A stretch of 64,000 bases of DNA from Hyphomicrobiaceae bacterium (GTDB lineage Bacteria; Pseudomonadota; Alphaproteobacteria; Rhizobiales; Hyphomicrobiaceae): NCBI GenBank assembly GCA_021730785.1, contig JAKFWF010000058.1, forward strand, positions 1 through 64,000. The letters are read 5' to 3'. A program made the translations under genes and the position numbers. Below are positions 24,114 to 32,701 of this stretch, piece after piece. Numbering within the stretch: position 1 is the stretch's first letter; each line of letters opens with the position of its first letter. The notes under the pieces are model-generated. The model was not told the DNA's origin and searched no databases. It saw only the letters and a list, made by a program, of their open reading frames with translations.

Positions 24114-24883
24114 CCCCACAAGAACGCCAGATGATCGATGGTGTGTTCCAGCGCATGCGCCAGGTCGGTGCGCTGGATAAGGATCGCGAGGCCGAGACCT
24201 TCATCAACATGTCGGTCCGCCAGATCCCTGACTCGGCCTATATGCTGGTGCAGTCTGTTCTCGTTCAGGAGCAGGCGTTGCAGCAGTCCGAGCAGCGCAT
24301 GCAGGAACTCGAGGCCGAGGTCGCCAATCTCCAGGCCCAGCTGCAGCGCAGCCAGCCGGCAGCTGCCTCGAGCGGTGGCTTTCTCGGCGGTTTGTTCGGC
24401 GGCGCCAAGCCCGCGCCACAGGCCGCTTCCCCCTGGGGCGGCAGCGTGCCCGCCGCTGGTCGCCAGTCGGCCGGCTACAGTGGCCCAGGCCAAGGCGGGG
24501 CGTGGGGCAACCAGCCACAGCAAGGCGGCTACGCCCAACAGCCCATGCAGGCCCAGCCCGCTGCCGGCGGTGGCTTCATGCGCTCGGCGCTCGCCACCGC
24601 GACCGGTGTCGCCGGCGGCATGCTGGTCGCTGGCGCCATCGGCAACATGATGAAGGGCAGCAGCGAGAGCGGCACGCACACTGCGGCCAACAGCGGCACT
24701 GCAGCGTCCGAGCCGACCTACCAGGATACGTCGAGCAACGACCAGGGTGGCACCTACTCGCAGGGCCCGCAATACCAGGATGCGTCCGATAACGACCAGG
24801 GCGGCTTCTTCGGTGGCGGCGCGCAGGATGCCGGCAATGACCAGGGCGGTGACTGGGGCGGCGGCGGCGATATCGAGACCTGA
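24110..24883 (+). CDS. DUF2076 domain protein
   Basis: A 257-residue protein. Residues 1-85 carry the DUF2076 hallmark: MTPQERQMIDGVFQRMRQV, IPDSAYMLVQSVLVQEQAL and a coiled coil ending in LEAEVANLQAQLQRSQ. The middle is Gly/Pro/Gln-rich with a short hydrophobic glycine segment (VAGGMLVAGAIGNMM). The C-terminal 60 residues repeat Asp-Gln-Gly-Gly units separated by aromatic residues. The family is described as periplasmic or envelope-associated, but I see no signal peptide here. Function unknown. Confidence 0.82.
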   Translation: MTPQERQMIDGVFQRMRQVGALDKDREAETFINMSVRQIPDSAYMLVQSVLVQEQALQQSEQRMQELEAEVANLQAQLQRSQPAAASSGGFLGGLFGGAKPAPQAASPWGGSVPAAGRQSAGYSGPGQGGAWGNQPQQGGYAQQPMQAQPAAGGGFMRSALATATGVAGGMLVAGAIGNMMKGSSESGTHTAANSGTAASEPTYQDTSSNDQGGTYSQGPQYQDASDNDQGGFFGGGAQDAGNDQGGDWGGGGDIET

Positions 24884-24909
24884 GCGCTGATCCCTGCGCC
24901 ATGTATCAA

Positions 24910-24947
24910 AACCGGCGCGGCCCAGTCGAGCCTGGACCGCGCCGGTT
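24910..24947. terminator. Bidirectional terminator
   Basis: Perfect 11-bp stem AACCGGCGCGG / CCGCGCCGGTT with a partly paired loop (CCAG/CTGG) midway between the convergent DUF2076 and acyl-CoA ligase genes. The flanks are A-rich on the left (ATCAAA) and T-rich on the right (TTGTTC), so it can serve both strands. Confidence 0.65.
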
Positions 24948-24979
24948 GTTCGCTCTGCAGTGACGAATTTTGCCGGTTG

Positions 24980-26617
24980 CTATGATTGGCCCGCGATCTC
25001 GATCTCGCGCATGCGGAATTTCTGCGCCTTGCCGCTGGCGGTCACCGGGAACGCGGTGACGATGCGGATCAGCTTGGGGATCTTGTAGCTGGCGATGTGC
25101 CCGCGGCACTGTTCGCGGATCGTCTCCGCATCGACCGCATGCCCCAGCGCCGGTCGAACCCACGCCGCGACCTCCTCGCCATAAGTCGGATCGGGAATGC
25201 CGAACACATAGACCTCCTCGACGCCTGGCAGGCGGATCAAAAACTCCTCGATTTCGCGCGGATAGATGTTCTCGCCGCCACGGATGATGGTGTCCTTGAT
25301 GCGGCCGGTGATGGTGACATAGCCATCCTCGCGCATGGTGCCGAGGTCGCCCGAGTGCATCCAGCCGCCGAAGTCGATCGCCTGGGCCGTCGCCTCTGGA
25401 TTGCGCCAGTAACCGAGCATGACCGAGTAACCGCGCACGCACACTTCGCCAACCTCCCCGCGCGGCACGGTGGCGCCGGTCACCGGGTCGACGATTTTGC
25501 AGGCAACATGCGGGTGGATCGCGCCGGCCGTGGTACAGCGCAACTCCGCATCATCCGCCGGCAACGACTGGAACGACAGCGGCGACGTTTCGGTCATGCC
25601 ATAGGCGACCGTCAGCTCTCGCAGGTTCATGCGGGTAATCGCCTGCGTCATCATTTCCAGCGGGCAGGGCGCGGCGCCGATCACACCGGTGCGCAACGTC
25701 GAGAGATCGAACGAGTTCTGATCGAGCTGCGCCAGCATGGCAATGAACATCATCGGCACGCCATAGATCGCGGTGCAGCGCTCGCGCTCTACGGCCTTGA
25801 GCGCTGCAACGGGATCGAAACTCTCGCCCGGCAATATCAGCGCGCAGCCGTGCACGATCGCCGCCAATCCGCCGACAACGAGGCCGAAGCAATGGAAGAA
25901 CGGCACCGGCAGGCAGATGCGATCATCGACCGAGAACTCCTGGCGCTGGCCGGTGAAGGCGCCATTGTTCAGAATGCTGTGATGACTGAGCAGGGCGCCC
26001 TTCGGCCGGCCCGTGGTGCCCGAGGTGTACTGCAGGCTGCAGGGCATGTCGCTCGTCACGTGCTCGATTGCCGTGGCCAGTTGCACGTCCGTGACATAGG
26101 CGCCCTGATCGATGAAGCGCTCCCAGCCGAGGCAGCCGGCCGGGGCGGCATCCGCCCACACGATCACCGTGCGCAACAGCGGTAGGCGCGAGCGCACATC
26201 GCGGATCGCATCGAGGTAGGAGAACGCGCGGAAGCCTGGAGCAGCCAACAGCACCGCGACACCGGCATCGTCGAGCAGATGGTGCACTTCCTCCGACCGG
26301 TACGCTGGATTGACGGTCACCACGATGGCGCCGATCCGCACCGCGCCGTGATGCGCAACCAGCCAGTCGATGCGGTTGGCACTCCAGATGGCGACGCGAT
26401 CGCCGGCCACGACGCCGCAGGCGAGCAGGGCCTTGGCGGCAAGGTCGGCTGCCCGGTCGAGGTCGCCGTAGCTGAGCTTGCGGTTCTCGTGCAGGCTCAC
26501 GATTGCGTCGGCCGTGCCAAAACGGGCGGCAGCGTCGCGCAGTGCCACCCCGATCGTCTGGTCGAGCAGCGGCGTGTCGCAAGGGCCGGCCACGAATGAC
26601 AAGTCCGCCATGTGCAT
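24980..26617 (-). CDS. AMP-dependent acyl-CoA synthetase/ligase
   Basis: A 545-residue ANL-superfamily enzyme that activates a carboxylic acid via its adenylate and makes the CoA thioester. The P-loop YTSGTTGRPKGALLSHHS lies near residue 197, the A5 motif YGMTETSPLSF near 340, GWMHSGDLGTMREDGYVTITGR near 420, and the C-terminal Lys region GKAQKFRMRE at the end. It lies 32 bp downstream of an FlK-like thioesterase and near a divergent DpgC-like gene, so the substrate may be an aryl- or acyl-acetic acid. That link is inferred; the gene could be fadD-like. Confidence 0.88.
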   Translation of the reverse strand: MHMADLSFVAGPCDTPLLDQTIGVALRDAAARFGTADAIVSLHENRKLSYGDLDRAADLAAKALLACGVVAGDRVAIWSANRIDWLVAHHGAVRIGAIVVTVNPAYRSEEVHHLLDDAGVAVLLAAPGFRAFSYLDAIRDVRSRLPLLRTVIVWADAAPAGCLGWERFIDQGAYVTDVQLATAIEHVTSDMPCSLQYTSGTTGRPKGALLSHHSILNNGAFTGQRQEFSVDDRICLPVPFFHCFGLVVGGLAAIVHGCALILPGESFDPVAALKAVERERCTAIYGVPMMFIAMLAQLDQNSFDLSTLRTGVIGAAPCPLEMMTQAITRMNLRELTVAYGMTETSPLSFQSLPADDAELRCTTAGAIHPHVACKIVDPVTGATVPRGEVGEVCVRGYSVMLGYWRNPEATAQAIDFGGWMHSGDLGTMREDGYVTITGRIKDTIIRGGENIYPREIEEFLIRLPGVEEVYVFGIPDPTYGEEVAAWVRPALGHAVDAETIREQCRGHIASYKIPKLIRIVTAFPVTASGKAQKFRMREIEIAGQS

Positions 26618-26648
26618 GTCCCGCCGGTTTCGCTCCCCAGGCCCGAGG

Positions 26649-27026
26649 TCAGCCGTTCAGACGCCGCCGCAGTTCGTCGATGGCGACCACGGCGCGCTCG
26701 TGCGTCACCTTGCCGATCGCGCGGCCGGCCAGCGAGACCACGGCTGTGAACCTGAGCCGGCGGCCCTCGACGCGCTCAAGCACGACCTCGATGTCCACCG
26801 TCTGGTCGAGCTTGGCGGCCCCCAGGTGATGCAGTTCGACGAACGTGCCGACGGTGTCGTGGCCCGCATCGAGCATGGTGAGCGCGAGGTCGCGGGCGGT
26901 ATACTCCACATCGCTCAGCATGGCCGGAGTTGAGTAAACGCGCATGTCCGGGCCCATGAACGAGATCGCACGCGCGTCATCGACGGTCACGTGGCGGCTG
27001 GCCTTGGCACCGGCGGTCGGGGTCAT
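26649..27026 (-). CDS. FlK-like hot-dog thioesterase
   Basis: A 125-residue single hot-dog domain resembling fluoroacetyl-CoA thioesterase FlK. The FlK catalytic residues Thr42, Glu50 and His76 have counterparts at the same spacing: Thr33 in YSTPAML, Glu41 in DVEYTA and His67 in VELHHLG. VGTFVELHHL and the C-terminal KVTHERAVV fit the family. The ATG at 27026 has GGAGTGG upstream; an ATG at 27038 is possible. Proteins of this family mostly hydrolyse other acyl-CoAs, so true fluoroacetyl-CoA activity should not be assumed. It probably cleaves a CoA ester of the neighbouring ligase or dioxygenase. Confidence 0.8.
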   Translation of the reverse strand: MTPTAGAKASRHVTVDDARAISFMGPDMRVYSTPAMLSDVEYTARDLALTMLDAGHDTVGTFVELHHLGAAKLDQTVDIEVVLERVEGRRLRFTAVVSLAGRAIGKVTHERAVVAIDELRRRLNG

Positions 27027-27081
27027 GAACCACTCCATCGTTGATTTGCACCGGCGCGGCGCCCTGGTAGTAAAGCGGCTC

Positions 27082-27110
27082 TTGACGCGTGCCGCAAGCG
27101 GCCGAAAACT
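27082..27110 (+). promoter_or_regulatory. Possible promoter and operator for the DpgC-like gene
   Basis: TTGACG at 27082-27087 is followed, after 17 bases, by the weak -10-like AAAACT at 27105-27110. The spacer holds the inverted repeat GCCGC-AA-GCGGC, which could be an operator. It lies in the 111-bp divergent region between the thioesterase and DpgC-like genes. The evidence is by eye only. Confidence 0.3.
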
Positions 27111-27137
27111 GTACTTTGTCCAAGGGTTGGCCGTGCC

Positions 27138-28466
27138 ATGACCGACGCACCGCTGCTGTCCGGCGACTACGATCGCGACCGCACCGAATTCAGCGCTTAT
27201 TGGGTTGCGCAGCGGGTCGCCCTCGATGCCCTGCCACCGAAAGCAGTGCGCGAGCCCGCGCAGCAGCAACAGGCGACGCGCCTCCTCGATGCGACCCGCA
27301 CTGCGCGCCGAACCTTCCTTCAGCGTCACGTGGCAACGCTCTATCGCAAGCTGACCGACGAGCATCGGCAGCTGATCCGCCTCGAAGACATGGCCTTTGC
27401 GGCGGCCGAGGCGGTTCCGGGCCTGTGTCCGACGCGGGCGCAAGTCGCACAGGAGCTGGCACTCGCCCAGAAGCACAAGGACGGCCATGAGATCGACCAG
27501 GGGCTGCTGTTCAACCACATCCTGGCCGACCCGCAGTGCGGCATCCACCTGTGCCACGCCATGCTGCTGCCGAAACCCCAGTCGCAGGCGCTGCGCGCGG
27601 CCTATGCGCGTGACGGGCGCGTGGACCTCGGCACTGCGCGCATCGAGCGCCGCGGCGCCGTGTCGGTCGTGTCGATGTGCAACCCGCGCTATCTCAACGC
27701 CGAGGACGACACCACGATCGATGCCGTCGAGGCCGCGATCGACCTCGCCCTGCTCGATGCTGCAACCACGGTCGGCGTGCTGCGCGGCGGGCCGATCGAC
27801 AAGGGCAAATATGCCGGCCAGTCCGTGTTCTCGACCGGCATCAACCTGACCCACCTCTACAACGGCCAGGTCTCCTACCTGTGGTACCTCGAGCGCGAGA
27901 TGGGGTTCATCAACAAGATGTACCGCGGCCTCGCCCTGCCAAATCAGCTGGCCGACGAAATCCACGGCGAAACACAGGAAAAGCCGTGGATCGCCGCGGT
28001 CGAGAAGTTCGCCATCGGCGGCGGCTGCCAGTATCTGCTGGTGATGGATTATATCATCGCCGAGCGCGGCGCCTATCTGACCCTGCCGGCCCGCAAGGAG
28101 GGCATCATCCCGGGCGCAGCCAACATGCGCCTGCCCCGCTTCGTCGGCGACCGCATTGCCCGCCAGGCCATCATGGCGGAACGCCGCATCGACTGCGACA
28201 GCCCCGAAGGCCGCATGATCTGCGATGAGATTGTCGCTCCCGGCGCCTTGGATGCAGCCGTCATGGAGCGGGCAGCGCTGCTTGCCAACTCCGGCGTCGT
28301 AAGTGCGGCCAGCAACCGCAAATCGTTTCGCATCGCGCACGAGACGCTCGACCAGTTCCGCTGCTATATGGCGGTATATGCGCGCGAACAGGCCTATTGC
28401 CATTTCTCGGCAGCCCTGATCAGCAATCTGGAACGCTTCTGGGATGCCCAGAACCGGCGCATGTGA
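27138..28466 (+). CDS. DpgC-like crotonase-fold dioxygenase
   Basis: A 442-residue protein much longer than an ordinary enoyl-CoA hydratase. It has the layout of DpgC, the cofactor-independent 3,5-dihydroxyphenylacetyl-CoA 1,2-dioxygenase: a helical N-terminal extension (1-140), NHILADPQCGIHLCHAMLLP near 137, then a crotonase core with GVLRGGPIDKGKYAG, VFSTGINLTHLY (oxyanion hole) near 235, KPWIAAVEKFAIGGGCQYLL near 290 and LPARKEGIIPGAANMRLPR near 320. It ends with the DpgC-type segment after FRCYMAVYAREQA. It is divergent from a thioesterase and an acyl-CoA ligase. The real substrate is unknown, since no glycopeptide or dpgABD genes are present. Confidence 0.82.
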   Translation: MTDAPLLSGDYDRDRTEFSAYWVAQRVALDALPPKAVREPAQQQQATRLLDATRTARRTFLQRHVATLYRKLTDEHRQLIRLEDMAFAAAEAVPGLCPTRAQVAQELALAQKHKDGHEIDQGLLFNHILADPQCGIHLCHAMLLPKPQSQALRAAYARDGRVDLGTARIERRGAVSVVSMCNPRYLNAEDDTTIDAVEAAIDLALLDAATTVGVLRGGPIDKGKYAGQSVFSTGINLTHLYNGQVSYLWYLEREMGFINKMYRGLALPNQLADEIHGETQEKPWIAAVEKFAIGGGCQYLLVMDYIIAERGAYLTLPARKEGIIPGAANMRLPRFVGDRIARQAIMAERRIDCDSPEGRMICDEIVAPGALDAAVMERAALLANSGVVSAASNRKSFRIAHETLDQFRCYMAVYAREQAYCHFSAALISNLERFWDAQNRRM

Positions 28467-28495
28467 ACGGCGCCAACCAAACGAGTTCGGATCAG

Positions 28496-29278
28496 ATGCT
28501 GCAAACCCTCCGTGCCAGCGGCCTGTTGTGGGTCACTGGCTTTGCCCTGGTCGCCCTTGCGGTCCTGCTCGGCCTCGGCACGTGGCAGTGGAACCGCAAA
28601 ACCTGGAAAGAGGAGCTGGTGGCGACCATCCAAGCGCGGCTTAAGGCGCAACCCATTGATGCCGCCGCTTTCCGCGATCTGAAGTGCGCACACGTCGACG
28701 AGGTCGGCCTCGCCGCATCGTGCGAGTTCACGCCCCTGCGCCTCACCGGCACCTTCGATCACGACAACGAGCGCCACGTGTACACCGGCATCGCCAAGCC
28801 GGCGGGCGGCGGTCTCGGCGGCCAGGGCTACTGGATCGTGACACCGTTCCGCATTACCGCGACCGGCGAGACGGTCGCGGTCAGCCGCGGCTTCATCCCC
28901 GACAGCCAGATGGACATTGCGATCCGCGAAAAGACCTGGATCCAGGGCGAAACCACCATTACCGGCCTGATCCGCAGTGGCGAGCAACGCCAGACATTCA
29001 CCAACGCCAACAATCCGAAGAAGAACGACTGGTACCTGCGCAACACCCGCGAGCTGTTCAGCGGCGATATCGGTGCGGCGATCACCCGCCGCCACTTGTT
29101 CATCGACCTCGTAGCCCCGACCCCGGCCGGTGGCCTGCCGCAACCGACCGCGGGGCGCATCGACATCCCCAACCGGCATCTCGAATATGCGCTGACCTGG
29201 TGGGCGCTCGCTGCGACCCTGCTCGGCGTGTTCGGCGCTTTCGCGGCGGGGCGCCTCAGGGCCGTCAAATCGCCTTGA
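28496..29278 (+). CDS. SURF1 family protein
   Basis: Assembly factor for haem-copper cytochrome c oxidase in the inner membrane. The 260-residue protein has the SURF1 plan: one membrane segment at the start (LWVTGFALVALAVLLGLGTWQW, with the conserved LGTWQ), a soluble middle domain (PLRLTGTFDHDNERHVY, GYWIVTPF, VSRGFIP) and a second membrane segment at the end (YALTWWALAATLLGVFGAF). A GTG at 28463 overlapping the upstream stop is an alternative start. No cox genes are beside it; it starts 30 bp after the DpgC-like gene. Confidence 0.88.
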   Translation: MLQTLRASGLLWVTGFALVALAVLLGLGTWQWNRKTWKEELVATIQARLKAQPIDAAAFRDLKCAHVDEVGLAASCEFTPLRLTGTFDHDNERHVYTGIAKPAGGGLGGQGYWIVTPFRITATGETVAVSRGFIPDSQMDIAIREKTWIQGETTITGLIRSGEQRQTFTNANNPKKNDWYLRNTRELFSGDIGAAITRRHLFIDLVAPTPAGGLPQPTAGRIDIPNRHLEYALTWWALAATLLGVFGAFAAGRLRAVKSP

Positions 29279-29390
29279 ACACGATGTTGTTGGTCCGCAT
29301 CATATGCTCGGGTTCGTTACTTGTTCGCTGGCCGGCGCGGCTCTATCGTGATGTTCGACCCGTTTCCCGATCTCGCAACAGGCGACCCAC

Positions 29391-30800
29391 GTGAACTATA
29401 TTTCAACGCGCGGACAGGCGCCGACCCTCGGCTTCGACGACGTGATGCTCGCCGGCCTCGCCCGCGACGGTGGCCTCTACGTGCCGCAAACCTGGCCGCA
29501 GCTGTCGCGCGAATTGATTGCCAGTTTCGCTGGACGCCCCTTCCACGAGGTGGCGGTCGAGGTGATCGCGCCGTTCACCGGCGGCACGATTGCGCGCGCC
29601 GACCTTGCCCGCATGGCGAGGGACGCCTACGCGACATTCGGCCATCCGGCCGTGACGCCGCTGGTGCAGATCGGGCGCGACCGGTGGGTCCTCGAGCTGT
29701 TCCACGGGCCGACACTCGCCTTCAAGGACGTGGCGATGCAGTTGCTCGCCCGCATGATGGATCATGTGCTCGCCGAGCGTGGCCAACGGGCAACCATCGT
29801 CGGCGCCACGTCAGGTGACACCGGCGGAGCTGCGATCGAAGCGTTCCGCGGCTCCGCCCGTGTCGACGTGGTGATCCTCTTTCCCGAGGGCCGCGTGTCG
29901 GACGTCCAGCGCCGCATGATGACGACGGCTGCCGAGGCCAACGTGCATGCGGTGGCGATCAAGGGCACGTTCGACGACTGCCAGGCGCTGGTGAAGGGCC
30001 TGTTCAACCACCACGCCTTCCGCGACCGGGTCGCATTGTCGGGCGTGAACTCGATCAACTGGGCGCGGATCGTCGCGCAGGTGACCTACTACTTCGTCGC
30101 CGCAGCAGCGCTTGGCGCCCCGCACCGGCGCGTGTCGTTTGCCGTGCCGACCGGCAATTTCGGCGACATTCTGGCAGGCTATGTCGCAAAGCGCATGGGG
30201 TTGCCGATCGACCAACTGATCATCGCGGCCAACAGCAACGACATCCTCGCCCGCGCGGTTGCAACCGGCGTGTACGAAACGCGCGGCGTACATGCCACGA
30301 CCTCGCCGTCGATGGACATCCAGGTGTCATCGAACTTCGAGCGCTATCTGTTCGACGCAGCGGGGCGCGACCCGCAGGTGATCCGCAACCAGATGGCAAG
30401 CCTCGCCCAGTCCGGCCGCTTCGAGATCGGCGCCGCCACTCCCGCCTTGCAGCGCGAGTTCACGGCCGCCGCCGCATCCGAGGCGCAGGTGGCCGCGGCC
30501 ATCACGCGCACGATCGCAGCCAGCGGCTATGTCGCTGATCCCCACACCGCGTGCGGCATCGTCGCGGCCGACGCCGTGGGCCGCTCCGACGGCGGCGCCA
30601 TCGTCAGCCTCGCCACCGCCCATCCGGCGAAGTTTCCCGACGCCATGCAGACAATCACCGGCACCCGGCCGGCACTGCCCGCCCGACTGTCGCAGCTGAT
30701 GAGCACGCCTGAGCGCTTCGACACGCTGCCCAACAGTGCCGCGGCCGTGGAAAGTTATGTGGCAGCGCGCGCGCGGGCGATCCGCCAGGGGGTGGCATGA
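29391..30800 (+). CDS. thrC: Threonine synthase
   Basis: PLP enzyme that turns O-phosphohomoserine into threonine. The 469-residue length and the start NYISTRGQAPTLGFDDVMLAGLARDGGLYVP match the proteobacterial/fungal class II type. The PLP Lys lies in LELFHGPTLAFKDVAMQLL near residue 107, and the phosphate loop appears as GATSGDTGGAA near 138. The only upstream start in frame is the GTG at 29391. Its end overlaps the M16 peptidase start as ATGA. SURF1-thrC-M16 peptidase order is common in alphaproteobacteria. Confidence 0.93.
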   Translation: MNYISTRGQAPTLGFDDVMLAGLARDGGLYVPQTWPQLSRELIASFAGRPFHEVAVEVIAPFTGGTIARADLARMARDAYATFGHPAVTPLVQIGRDRWVLELFHGPTLAFKDVAMQLLARMMDHVLAERGQRATIVGATSGDTGGAAIEAFRGSARVDVVILFPEGRVSDVQRRMMTTAAEANVHAVAIKGTFDDCQALVKGLFNHHAFRDRVALSGVNSINWARIVAQVTYYFVAAAALGAPHRRVSFAVPTGNFGDILAGYVAKRMGLPIDQLIIAANSNDILARAVATGVYETRGVHATTSPSMDIQVSSNFERYLFDAAGRDPQVIRNQMASLAQSGRFEIGAATPALQREFTAAAASEAQVAAAITRTIAASGYVADPHTACGIVAADAVGRSDGGAIVSLATAHPAKFPDAMQTITGTRPALPARLSQLMSTPERFDTLPNSAAAVESYVAARARAIRQGVA

Positions 30801-32080
30801 AACTCCCGCCCGGCACCAATTTGTCGACGCTCGGCAACGGGGTTCGCGTGGTGACCCACCACATGCCGCACCTGGAGACGGTGGCGCTCGGCGTGTGGGT
30901 CGCGACCGGAGCCCGGCATGAGCGGCTTGGCGAGCAGGGCATCTCGCACCTCCTCGAACATATGGCGTTCAAAGGCACGGCCAAGCGCACCGCGCGCGCC
31001 ATCGCCGAAGAGATCGAACAGGTCGGCGGCGACCTCAATGCCGCGACCAGCCTGGAGATGACTGCCTATTACGCCCGAGTCCTGAAGGGCGACGAAGGGC
31101 TGGCGCTCGGCATCCTGGCCGACATCCTGCAGGCGAGTTTGTTCGCCCCCGATGATCTCACACGCGAGAAGGAGGTCATCCTGCAAGAGATCGCCGGCAT
31201 CAAGGACAGTCCCGACGAACTCGCCTACGATCTGATCCAGGACGCAGCCTACCCCGACCAGCCCGTGGGGCGGCCGATCATCGGCACTCCGGAAAGCGTG
31301 AGCGCCATCACCGCCGACAACCTGCGCGGGTTTCTGGCCGCCCACTACCGTGCGCCGCATCTCGTGATTTCCGCCGCCGGCGCGGTGGATCATGCAACCA
31401 TGACCCGTCACGCTGAGGCCCTATTCTCGACACTAGATGTCCAACCGCAGGAGCCGGAAGTGCCGGCTCGGTATGTGGGGGGCGTCCGGCATTCGACGAA
31501 ATCGTTCGAGCAGAGCCATCTGCTCGCCGGCTTCCGCAGCCCGTCGTACCGCGACCCGTCGTTCTATGCCGCGCAAGTGCTCTCGGGCGTGCTCGGCGGC
31601 GGCATGTCGTCGCGACTGTTCCAGGAGGCACGGGAAAATCGTGGGCTTTGCTACTCGATCTACTCCTCGGCCTGGGGCGTCGGCGACACCGGCATGCTGG
31701 CGATCCACGCCGCAACGGGAGGCGAAATGATGGCCGAACTGATCGAAGTGATCAGAGGCGAACTGACCGGCATGGCGCTCAAGGCGGCGCCTGAGCGCGA
31801 GGTGGCACGCGCCCGCGCCCAGCTCAAGGCCGGGCTGCTGATGGGGCTCGAAAGCTGCTCGGTGCGTGCCGAACAGATGGCCCGCCAGTTGCTGGTCGCC
31901 GGCCGGCTCATTCCGCAGGAGGAGATCGTCGCGAAGATCGACGATGTGACGCCAGAATCAGTGCGCGCCCTTGCCGAACAGATGCTGCGCCGTGCCCCCC
32001 TTTCGATCGCGGTCGTCGGCGCCGGCAAGCGGTCCCGGCGCTTTGCCGAGGCGGCGAGCCGGCTTGGCGAAGCTGCATAG
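30797..32080 (+). CDS. M16-family zinc peptidase (mitochondrial processing peptidase-like)
   Basis: A 427-residue M16B peptidase close in form to the beta-subunit of mitochondrial processing peptidase. The inverted zinc motif HLLEH lies at residues 52-56 (ISHLLEHMAFKGT) with the third ligand Glu about 76 residues later in LTREKEVILQEI. The glycine-rich substrate loop reads GVLGGGMSSRLFQEARE. It is translationally coupled to thrC. In bacteria it probably degrades signal peptides or small peptides; whether it is cytoplasmic is likely, as no signal peptide is visible. Confidence 0.92.
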   Translation: MKLPPGTNLSTLGNGVRVVTHHMPHLETVALGVWVATGARHERLGEQGISHLLEHMAFKGTAKRTARAIAEEIEQVGGDLNAATSLEMTAYYARVLKGDEGLALGILADILQASLFAPDDLTREKEVILQEIAGIKDSPDELAYDLIQDAAYPDQPVGRPIIGTPESVSAITADNLRGFLAAHYRAPHLVISAAGAVDHATMTRHAEALFSTLDVQPQEPEVPARYVGGVRHSTKSFEQSHLLAGFRSPSYRDPSFYAAQVLSGVLGGGMSSRLFQEARENRGLCYSIYSSAWGVGDTGMLAIHAATGGEMMAELIEVIRGELTGMALKAAPEREVARARAQLKAGLLMGLESCSVRAEQMARQLLVAGRLIPQEEIVAKIDDVTPESVRALAEQMLRRAPLSIAVVGAGKRSRRFAEAASRLGEAA

Positions 32081-32095
32081 GTGGAGGGGGGGACC

Positions 32096-32701
32096 ATGGC
32101 ATTTCTGCGCAGTGGCCTGATCGGCGACAGTCACCCCCTGATCCAGGGGCGGGGCCTGCACTTGCGCCCACCGGTCAGCGTCGACTACGGGCCGTGGGCT
32201 GAGCTGCGCAACCGCAGCCGCGATCATCTGATGCCGTGGGAGCCCCAGTGGTCGCGCGACGAGCTGTCCCGCTCGGCCTTCCGCCGCCGCCTGCGCCACT
32301 ACAACCGCGAAATGAAGGACGACCAGGGCTATGCGTTCTTCATATTTCGCGATTCGGACCTGGCCTTGCTGGGCGGCCTGACCTTGAGCAACGTGCGCCG
32401 TGGCGTCACGCAGGCCGCAGCGCTTGGCTACTGGCTGGGCGCCCCCCATGTCCAGCAAGGCCACATGAGCCTGGCGGTCGCTGCCGCGCTGCCGTTCGTG
32501 TTCGACGAGTTGAAGCTGCATCGGCTCGAAGCGGCCTGCCTGCCCCATAACGTCGCCTCGATCCGCGTGCTGGAGGCGAATGGTTTCACGCACGAGGGGC
32601 TGGCCCGGCGCTACCTGAAGATCGACGGCGTGTGGCTCGACCACCTGCTGTTCGCGCTTGTCGCCGACGATCCCCGCCAGCGACGAGGGGGCGGCCTATG
32701 A
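32096..32701 (+). CDS. GNAT-family N-acetyltransferase (RimJ/RimL type)
   Basis: A 201-residue acetyltransferase. LRPPVSVDYGPWAELRNRS at the start, GYWLGAPHVQQGHMSLAVAAALPFVFDEL with the acyl-CoA-binding region, and LPHNVASIRVLEANGFTHEGLARRYLKIDGVWLDH at the end are typical of RimJ-like ribosomal-protein acetyltransferases. I chose the ATG at 32096, which has GGAGGGGG just upstream, over the GTG at 32081. The next gene's ATG overlaps its TGA. Confidence 0.88.
   Translation: MAFLRSGLIGDSHPLIQGRGLHLRPPVSVDYGPWAELRNRSRDHLMPWEPQWSRDELSRSAFRRRLRHYNREMKDDQGYAFFIFRDSDLALLGGLTLSNVRRGVTQAAALGYWLGAPHVQQGHMSLAVAAALPFVFDELKLHRLEAACLPHNVASIRVLEANGFTHEGLARRYLKIDGVWLDHLLFALVADDPRQRRGGGL

Noticed and set aside
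26649-28403. 584-codon open frame on the minus strand opposite the DpgC-like gene
   Set aside because: Only the last 125 codons (26649-27026) encode a recognisable protein; the rest is antisense to a well-supported gene and results from high GC at third positions.
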